Made by a program: the position numbers and the translations under genes. From Lepas anatifera (taxonomy: Eukaryota; Arthropoda; Thecostraca; Lepadidae), in contig JAOTON010002243.1 in NCBI GenBank assembly GCA_034440635.1, positions 846,501 to 910,500 on the forward strand: 64,000 nt of DNA, given 5' to 3'. Shown here one piece after another: positions 56,614-64,000 of the stretch. The notes under the pieces are model-generated. The model was not told the origin of the DNA and made no database searches. It saw nothing but the letters and a program-made list of their open reading frames with translations. Each line of letters starts with the position of its first letter. Position 1 is the first letter of the stretch.

Positions 56614-57449
56614 CACGCGCATTGACGGGGGTCTGAGCCACCTTCGCTTTGACGGGGGCGGGTACCCCCACCCCCTAAGATCTCGAGAACCACGCTAGGT
56701 AGCGAAAAGAGGTAAACGGCTTTGGGCAGCCCATCCACTTCTCCATCGAAAATATTTTTTCCATTTTTTGTCAGGTCACATTTAAGGTCACTAGAAGTCA
56801 AAACATGTCGTAATAGGGATAACATGTAAATGAAGGTTTTCGGTCATTTCATCTAAACAAGTAAAGGTAGAGCAAAACGATTTAAACTACATGAATCCTC
56901 GCAGCAAGCCGAATCAAATGATATATAATATGACCTTGCTAGGTAAAATCAAAGATTTAACCTGACCTGAGGTCAGGTTAAGGTCAACCTATATAAAATG
57001 CATATCATTAGAACCGCAATGATAAGGCAAATCTAATGCAGTTAAAATAAAAGCTCTATCGCCATCCGTTACTATGTTATTCACCTAAAACCATTTTCCC
57101 CATGTATTTCCAATGGAGAGGTCATGGCTCGTACCTGACCTTAGGTCATCGATATAAAAATACCGAAACACATTCTAGAGAACTCGGTGGGCACATCATG
57201 TGATATGAGTTTCAATCGGATAAGTTCACCCTGTTCTGACTTATGCTATCTTAAACTTTTATGAGGTCAGGTCACTTGACCTGTGCTGGTGACCTGACCT
57301 GAGATGACCTGATCTTAAAAGTTTAAAAAAATTTGTAAAAATGATGAGTTAAAAGGTATACCAAGTACGGGACGCTACGCGCCGCCGTTTTTTTGCTATT
57401 TCCGAAAAACCCGAGGGGGCGGGTACCCGCACCCCCGTCAATGTGCGTG
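56614..57449 (-). mobile_element. 836-bp TTAA MITE, inverted relative to 46571
   Basis: TTAA at 56610-56613 and 57450-57453. Tips are CACGCGCATTGACGGGG and GTCAATGTGCGTG. Contains TGACCT-GAGA-TGACCT (DR4) near 57296 and a GC hairpin followed by seven T's near 57365-57395. Colinear with 54344-55191. Confidence 0.9.
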
Positions 57450-57453
57450 TTAA

Positions 57454-57970
57454 AAAAGGTTTTGTTGACTGGTGAGCCAGAGAGCATTTCAGAACACCTG
57501 ATAACTAGGCTAGACATGTATGGGCGAAATACCCGACAAAGTGGCATGCTGGTTACGTCAGCGATTCGCTCAGAATCCGACAGAGGGAGGTTTTTGTATT
57601 CGGCTGTGCACATATACAACGAACTTCCCCAGGCCATCCGCCAACACGGCCTGGGAAGATTCAAGTACGAGCTGAAAAGGCACCTGATTGAGACACAGCG
57701 ACAGAATCGAAGAAAAAGTGAAGTTTAGGTTTTGCTTCTAGTGACCACTTTTTATTGTCTTATCGGTATTTGATATTATTGTTTCAGGTATTTTGGCATC
57801 ATTTTCCTATCAACCATTTCGACATGTGTGTGTGTAAATGTTTGACATGTGCGATTGTGTTACATCCCTCATCCATTTTGTTTTACCCTTTACGACTCCA
57901 GGCGTAGAATAGCCATGTGGTGTATGGAAACGTCTTAAAATGTCCAATACAATTCAATATAGTACAATGC
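57454..57970 (+). mobile_element. LINE 3' fragment beside the MITE
   Basis: The frame to 57728 reads HLITRLDMYGRNTRQSGML, then RFLYSAVHIYNELPQAIRQH and RFKYELKRHLIE. This is the standard C-terminal pattern of CR1-like LINEs ('R......F.ySA...yN.LP..iR......FK..Lk.hL'). A ~240-bp 3' UTR ends with ATACAATTCAATATAGTACAATG. The MITE probably inserted into this LINE at TTAA, since coding continues just after it. Confidence 0.65.
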
Positions 57971-58193
57971 TGCTCAGATCAAATGCAACAACAACAAAAT
58001 GTATCAATTTTCCAATTTAGGTGAACAGGACCTGCTACTTCAACCTTTAGGTACCATTTTTACACGACCAAGTGAGGTTTATAAAAGTGTATGAAATATA
58101 GATTCTAGAGAGGCAAGAGAGAGTATCGTGAACATTATATAGAGTATCATACTATAAAGTGTCATTATATAAAGTGATATACATTATAGAGTG

Positions 58194-60046
58194 TTGAGAG
58201 CTTAGGGGGGCCAGCTACCCGCCCCCAGAGGTCAAGAACATGTCAGGTTGGCTACCCACACATCCTTGACGCGACCAACATGGCTACCTGAAGTGAAATA
58301 AACTTTTGCGTGAACTGAGGCTTTAAATTGATCCCAGAAAATATGTCTTAGTGAGTGAAAATTTACTCTCAAAAAGTGGAAGTATGAAAGGAATTAAATT
58401 TACAGTGATTTGGAGACTAATGAATTACATATAGCATACTCTTAGTACCAAACAACGAAATTTTAAGTATATGTGCAGTGATTACAAGTTGTATGTGTTA
58501 TAATACAAGCATGTGTCCATTAGCTGCGCATATTAATCAGTAAAAATGTAATCAAACACCTAATACACAAAGACATGAAAAATACAGCATACTGCATGAA
58601 AATACGGCATGTAATATGTGCCGTCAGAGTCTAGTACCCTTACTGCAACTGCTTGCTATGATCAATTATTGCTTAGATCATCATTGCTAAGACAGCAGAC
58701 AACCACCATTTGACTGTAGCAGTCACTATGCTGAAACTTAAGCTACTTGAAGGATATATGTAATTAACATTTTGTTAAAAGAACACATATAATTTGAATA
58801 TCTCCAATGCCTGCAACCAAATATAGGTACTCAGCCAGAGGACAAGTACCTCCTAATACCACAACCATCATCCAGCAAGTCCTAGAAAGATTGAAGCAGA
58901 TCAATAAGCATCACCACATTCACCTGCTCAATGGAAACTTTTCTGGAATCATCACAAATTTGCTAAGCTTGATTTGATAAAATTGACTTAGGTAGGCACC
59001 AATGAAACCTACGTGAAGTTTACCTGACTTCATGGGCACCAAATAGCATATATTTTTTTAGGTGCAAAGCCAGAACTTGCAACTCTCATCTCCACAGGTC
59101 TACAGTTTGGATATCTCGCATGCACATGATTAAAATGTGTGCTGTAATTGACACCCTCAAATCACACTACTCTCCTGGGCTTTTGAGATCTGGCAGACTT
59201 CACTTTTTCCTACGTTTCTCTGGCTGCGGCATAATATATAAGAATTGGTAGTGGGTTTACCACTGGCAACAAAACCTCCTATTTTGATTTAGGTCAAAAT
59301 CAACAGCCTCATAGTAAGATACCCACATAGCAACTTTTACACGTATTTCTCTGACTGTTTTTTTCTCGCTACTCGCGCGCCAGAAACGCAAAACTTCGGG
59401 GCTACCCAAGTGGCTACCTGGTGGTCCCTAATCGTAATTTCCGTTGCCGGCCTGGCTACCAGACCATCTCTAATTCCGTAAAACGAGTCCTCAAGTACAA
59501 CGTAAGCAGTGGAGTTTCTATCTTATGCAGAGTAATTTCACAATGAATCCTTATATAGACTCTAAAATTTTCTCTTTTTGTTCAAAATAAATAGTCAAAT
59601 TCATGAATATTACCGTTCTCATGGCATTGCAATTTAGAGTACCTTTTTCTCATGGCTTTATATGGGACAATTTCGTTGCCGATGTGGTTACCTACCCATC
59701 TCTAACTTAGCTGTGAAATAAGGCGAGTGAGTAAGGATAAATTATTTACCACTAATTTGTATCGTCTGTCACTAAAGTTATAATGGTACCTAAAATCAGT
59801 CGAGGTACCATTGCATATTATGGATCGTTCTTTTTACGTGGCGGTAAGATCGTGGAAATACTTGTTTTGTGCTGTTAAGTGCAATTCTTGATCTCTGTCA
59901 ATTCTCCGTGATTGGTTACCTAAGTTCTGGTCCTTGAACCTCATTTGGCTACCCACGAGCGTGGGCGAGTTGGCGAGATTCTTGACCTCTGCCCGCCCCC
60001 CTCCCGTCGATGCGAAAGTGGCTTCAGACCCCCGTCAATGTGCGTG
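58194..60046. mobile_element. TTAA MITE remnant split by an hAT-like element
   Basis: GAGAGCTTAGGGGGGCCAGC (58194-) and CCTCCCGTCGATGCGAAAGTGG...CCCGTCAATGTGCGTG then TTAA (60047-60050) join, without the insert, into the right end of the 46571-type MITE. Only that end survives. Confidence 0.72.
58226..59991. mobile_element. 1,766-bp non-autonomous hAT-like element
   Basis: TIRs are CAGAGGTCAAGAA (58226) and, reversed, the same 13 bp ending at 59991. The 8-bp duplication CCCGCCCC is at 58218-58225 and 59992-59999. No open frame of note; the interior is AT-rich and repeatedly uses GGCTACC/GGTTACCTACC words. CAGRG-type ends with 8-bp duplications are the hAT pattern. Confidence 0.82.
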
Positions 60047-60393
60047 TTAAATTCAGTCTTGGCATTCGAGAGGCAGGAAGGGTACATGAAAGCAGCCATG
60101 CACATGTATTTGAATAACTGTCTTCGCGTATACGCGAAGTGACACCCATGGTGGATAGAAAGGGCAGCCTGAATCTGTCCAGAAAGCGGAAATATGTGAA
60201 AAGCTACGGTGTCGTGCCAGCTTCATTACTAATGCCTGATGTATTGCTAAATTGTGCAGATCAGTTGTGATAAAAGTGTAGAAAAGGCAGGCATTAACGC
60301 GAAACGTTACCGATTGAGTAGAAAATTGCTGCAAAATAGTCTTTGGTGTTGCATTCGAATGACTTTGTCTTTAAGGTGTCTGCCAAGACATGT

Positions 60394-60412
60394 CGTATGT
60401 ATGTATGTATGT
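60394..60412. repeat. (GTAT)n microsatellite
   Basis: About five GTAT units, seen directly. Confidence 0.9.
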
Positions 60413-60611
60413 ACATAAAGGCTGGCATTAGCGCGGAAGTATGAATATGATCCCAACGTAACTAGAAAGCCTAATCAAGCTGGAAAAGCTGGAATCGTTG
60501 GTGAGTCTGGCACATCTCTAATGCGCAACAGACATCTACTTATTTAGAAGCTGGGAGAGATTTTACACCCTCACATGTGTTTGGGGTGCTCCCCATGCTC
60601 CAAATTGAACG

Positions 60612-61268
60612 TAATCCTCTCTAGCAGCAAGCCCCTGAACCCTCACACAGTAGCACCAAACATTCTCTCTAACAGCAAGCCCCTGGATCCTCACACAGTA
60701 GCACCGAACATCCTCTCTAACAGCAAGCCTCTGAACCCTCACAAAGTAGCACCAAACATCCTCTCTAACAGCAAGCCCCTGAACCCTCACACAGCAGCAC
60801 CAAATATCCTCTCTATGCAGCAAGCCCCTGAACCCTCACACAGCAGCACCAAACATCCTCTCTAGCAGCAAGCCTCTGAAACCTCACAAAGTAGCACCAA
60901 ACATCCTCTCTAACAGCAAGCCCCTGAACCCTCACACAGCAACACCAAACATCCTCTCTATGCAGCAAGCCCCTGAACCCTCACACAGCAGCACCAAACA
61001 TCCTCTCTAGCAGCATGCCTCTGAACCCTCACACAGTAGCACCGAACATCCTCTCTAACAGCATGCCTCTGAACCCTCACACAGTAGCACCGAACATCCT
61101 CTCTAACAGCAAGCCACTGAACCCTCACACAGCAGCACCAAACATCCTCTCTAACAGCAAGCCACTGAACCCTCACACAGCAGCACCAAACATCCTCTCT
61201 AACAGCAGGCCTCTGAAACCTCACACAGCAAGTTCCTGAACCCTCGCACAGTAGCACCAAACATCTAC
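60612..61268. repeat. 48-bp minisatellite (about 13.5 copies) with trimeric higher-order pattern
   Basis: The unit is CCTCTCTAACAGCAAGCCCC followed by TGAACCCTCACACAGCAGCA and CCAAACAT. Units 3-5 and 6-8 share the same order of three variants: CCTCTG/AAAGTAG, then CCCCTG, then the TATGCAG unit that is 1 bp longer. 48 bp keeps frame (NILSNSKPLNPHTAAP), but the 49-bp variants break it, so it is not a protein repeat. Confidence 0.94.
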
Positions 61269-61835
61269 TAGGGAGACTGCAGCGCCGAAACCTTCCCAAA
61301 TATATGCTTAAATGGTAAAATTATCTCATGTTCCCGTGTTCCGATTTCCAAAATTCTTTCAAATCATAGTTAGGTAGGGTCATGCACAGTAGGAAACATG
61401 AAAAGGAGGGATTCATTGAATTTGATTTTTCACTCCAACGTTCTGTGAAAGGTTCCATATTTGATGACTATAGGCCTTGGGACTACCAGATTTGCTTCAT
61501 TTGCTGAAGACTTAAGTGTAAAGAGCAACTCATAGATATAGGACAATAAACACTGGTTTTAAATTGAGCTGTGATCATCTGTATGCTAATATTTTGTTCT
61601 GTGCTGACCTCGACTCTGAACTGTTGGTTTCCTAGGTATACAAAGGGGTAGACAAGTAGGACAGCCTCCATTATATCACAGGGCACCCCGTCTATGGGTT
61701 TCTAGTTGTAAGAGCGTCCAGGAGTGTTTATTTCCGAGGAAACGATACAAGTTTCCAAACAAAAGGGAACGGGTAAATGACGCAGATGTGCCCATGAAAC
61801 TGGAAAGAGAGAGGTAACGATTTTGTACGGAAGTT
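61269..61835. other. No recognisable feature
   Basis: AT-rich spacer between the minisatellite and the second transposon copy. Confidence 0.4.
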
Positions 61836-64000
61836 GGGCAATTCCAGCACCAATCGACCAGGCAAATGGCAAATCTACATGGTACCTCTTCGATTTTCTT
61901 CAAAATAATTTTATAGGCTTCACATGGGCCTTAAAGATGAATCTGAAAGTTTTAGCTCGATTGGAGTAAAACTTTAGAAGTTATTGCCTCAGGTATGTTT
62001 TGAAAATACGCTTTTTAGGTCATCGTAAAACCCACAGAAACTGTATGACATATGCATTAAATAAATATTTTCCTATCTGAAATTAGCCGAAGAACTCGAT
62101 TCTGAAGTCTATTTGACCCTTGGTCACTTGTGAAAAAGTTGTGATTTGACCTTGACCTAAGGTCACATTCAAAATTTGCTGGTACACCTTTTTTCAGAAA
62201 TGGCATATTCCAAATTAAAGTTTGAACTTTTCTCCTTCCATTAAAATAGAACATCCATTTTTATATCTACTAGTGTTTTTAACACGCTTAGTGGAGGGTA
62301 GCCTGGCGTCAACACGTAATGAAGGGGTCCCGAAATGCCTCCCGAGAGATTTCACCAATTAAGAGGGTTAGGAAAACGCGTGTTGCGGGTTTTGTGAGGG
62401 CTGTAGAATGTGTTTTTTAAGCTAGATTTCATGGACCTAGACCAGTATCATCAAGGTCAAATGAGGTCATAGAGGTCAAATGTAGGCCGTACCTGTCACT
62501 TAGCGAAATGCCGTCATTGTGCGAAACAAAGTCGCGAATACACTTTGAGCGGGCAAATTTCATAAAGGGAAGATATAAATTGTTCTCTGGAATATTTAGG
62601 TCAAGATCGGTCAAGGTAATTGACCAATGACACCACAACGTGAGATATTTCCATACTGGATGCACATGCGTTGAAGCTTGCGAAGTAGCAGCCATTAAGC
62701 AATCAATGAGTTTGACCTTGACCCACGGTCTTTGGCCTGTGACCTGGAACTTAGCATTCTGTAACCTCAGCTGTAACATCAAAACATCATACTCGTATTG
62801 CCAGGGAACGTCATGTGACGGAAAGCTGTGGGATCAACAATTGCGATAATGTTTATATGACCTTGGTCTGTAACCTATGATCTAGTGAAATGATCTTAAC
62901 ATACAACTCTGACGATGCTACGTTTTCATCGCACAGCTAGGTCTGCAATGCATTTGAACTGGTGTGACCGCACACAGGCGTCGGAAAAGAAGGCCAGGGG
63001 GCCTGGCCCCCACTTTTTGGCCCAAAAATTTACCTATCTCAGTCAAAATGGGAGAAAACCTGAAATTTACATCAACAGTAACTGTGGAAGGCAACGACGA
63101 GTCCAAATTCGAACAGTTTTTGGTCATATCGTAGAAAAGTTTTTGTCAGCATCAGGTTGAGGTTTGACTGGCCCCCACTTTTTTCCGGTGGCGATGCTTA
63201 TGTGACCGCAGATTATGGCTATTTAGGATTATACATCTGATTTTGTAAGCCTATAGGTCAGTCAGTGCGTAAACAAAGAGGACAGATTTTCAAAGTTCTT
63301 TCCAAAATTAACTCGCTCATCGATCTTGTTTTTCTGCCATCAAGGCTTTCCGGCCACCTCGGGTCATTATGCTTAAGCCCTGTCCGACTGCGTGTTAATG
63401 CTCATTACAGTGCTTTAAAGGATGACAATAACTCGTCGCTGGGGCTTCGACAGCATATTGGAAATGTAGTGGGACAAAATGGTGATACAATAGGAACAGT
63501 GCTAGAAGTCTGGTCAAAGCCAAATAAGGCAATCGTGGTTTCCCGTGTTCATATATAGAACTCGCCTATCGCGTCAATTCAAATAAGTTTTTTTCTGCAT
63601 CGGACCGAAGCAAGCATTTCCCACTTGCGAGTTAGAACTATAGCAATACTCTCTCCTTGGCGATATCTTTGCGCGGTTTTATTCTCCTTGAAGTTAAAGG
63701 AAGCAAGCATTTGTCAACACGTGGAAAAATATGTATGTATGTACACCGGACACCGGTTTGTAACAATGCACCGAAATACAGGAGCTGGCGCCTCCATGAG
63801 CTGTCTTTGTGCTGAGCTGACCTTAAGCTTTCACAGAAGGAGGCTCTGTTCCGTCCAGTGGCGGATCCAGGGGGAAGCAAAAACGGCATGTCCCCCTAAA
63901 GGGAAGGCTAGGGGCAAAACTATCTTTTGCCCCCCTCCTCCCCCAAGCGGGCGACCTCCTTTATGCCCCGACTCATTTTTAATTTATAAGCAAGATTTCG
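61836..64000 (-). mobile_element. Second copy of the long-TIR transposon (runs off the window)
   Basis: Starts GGGCAATTCCAGCACCAATC and is colinear with the reverse complement of 44043 down to about 40650, without the 1.2-kb MITE. It provides the empty-site allele for 41923-43114. The transposase half would lie beyond 64000. The two copies differ by frequent point changes and small indels. Confidence 0.85.

Noticed and set aside
57365..57395. Rho-independent terminator (GC hairpin plus T run)
   Set aside because: Bacterial terminators do not apply in this eukaryotic context. It is a repeated MITE feature and is reported as such.
60575..61299. 16-residue protein repeat NILSNSKPLNPHTAAP
   Set aside because: 49-bp variant units break the frame and there is no flanking coding sequence.
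62429..62782. Conserved protein shared with 43174-43440
   Set aside because: Same reason: it lies within and next to the TIR of the duplicated transposon and is full of GACC/GGTC words.

Overview
This is a repeat-dominated stretch of a eukaryotic, almost certainly animal, genome. I see no convincing host gene. It carries several clades of non-LTR retrotransposons, DNA-transposon and MITE insertions with diagnostic target duplications, minisatellites and microsatellites. The mixture looks like an invertebrate, perhaps marine, but the species cannot be named from the sequence.

Layout. 0-4.5 kb: GC-rich unclassified DNA, a LINE 3' fragment and a 5'-truncated Tx1/L1-like LINE (minus strand). 4.5-5.0 and 9.7-10.4 kb: two arrays of the same 43-bp minisatellite. 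12.8-13.7 kb: a 40-bp minisatellite with trimeric higher-order structure. 11-18.2 kb: copies and fragments of TTAA-flanked, AGGTCA-rich MITEs. 18.3-19.8 kb: a CR1/L2-like LINE. 22-30 kb: two 147-bp hAT-like MITEs with 8-bp duplications, tRNA-like fragments, a decayed reverse transcriptase, a GATC-rich block and another LINE 3' end. 30.2-36.8 kb: a large inverted, foldback-like structure. Its outer domain is ~150-bp A/B tandem repeats and its inner domain is GGTCTC-containing short repeats. A 5'-truncated RT-RNase H LINE with a 12-bp target duplication sits in its left arm.

37.5-46.3 kb: a degenerate ~20-bp satellite split by a 5,366-bp DNA transposon (38678-44043). This has ~0.7-kb terminal inverted repeats and a broken probable transposase gene, and a TTAA MITE has inserted inside it. 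A second copy, in opposite internal orientation, starts at 61836 and runs off the window. 46.5-60 kb: three near-full-length TTAA MITEs with CACGCGCATTGACGGGG termini, plus partial ones; a nearly complete endonuclease-RT-RNase H LINE (48.2-52.1 kb, minus strand); and a 1,766-bp hAT-like element inside a MITE remnant. 60.6-61.3 kb: a 48-bp minisatellite.

The parts do not form a pathway. They form a readable insertion history: satellite, then long-TIR transposon, then TTAA MITE; TTAA MITE, then hAT-like element; foldback repeat, then LINE. The strongest candidates for something little described are the long-TIR transposon with its VSDG/HGK..DG protein, the foldback-like element, and the repeated spread of AGGTCA direct repeats by the TTAA MITEs.
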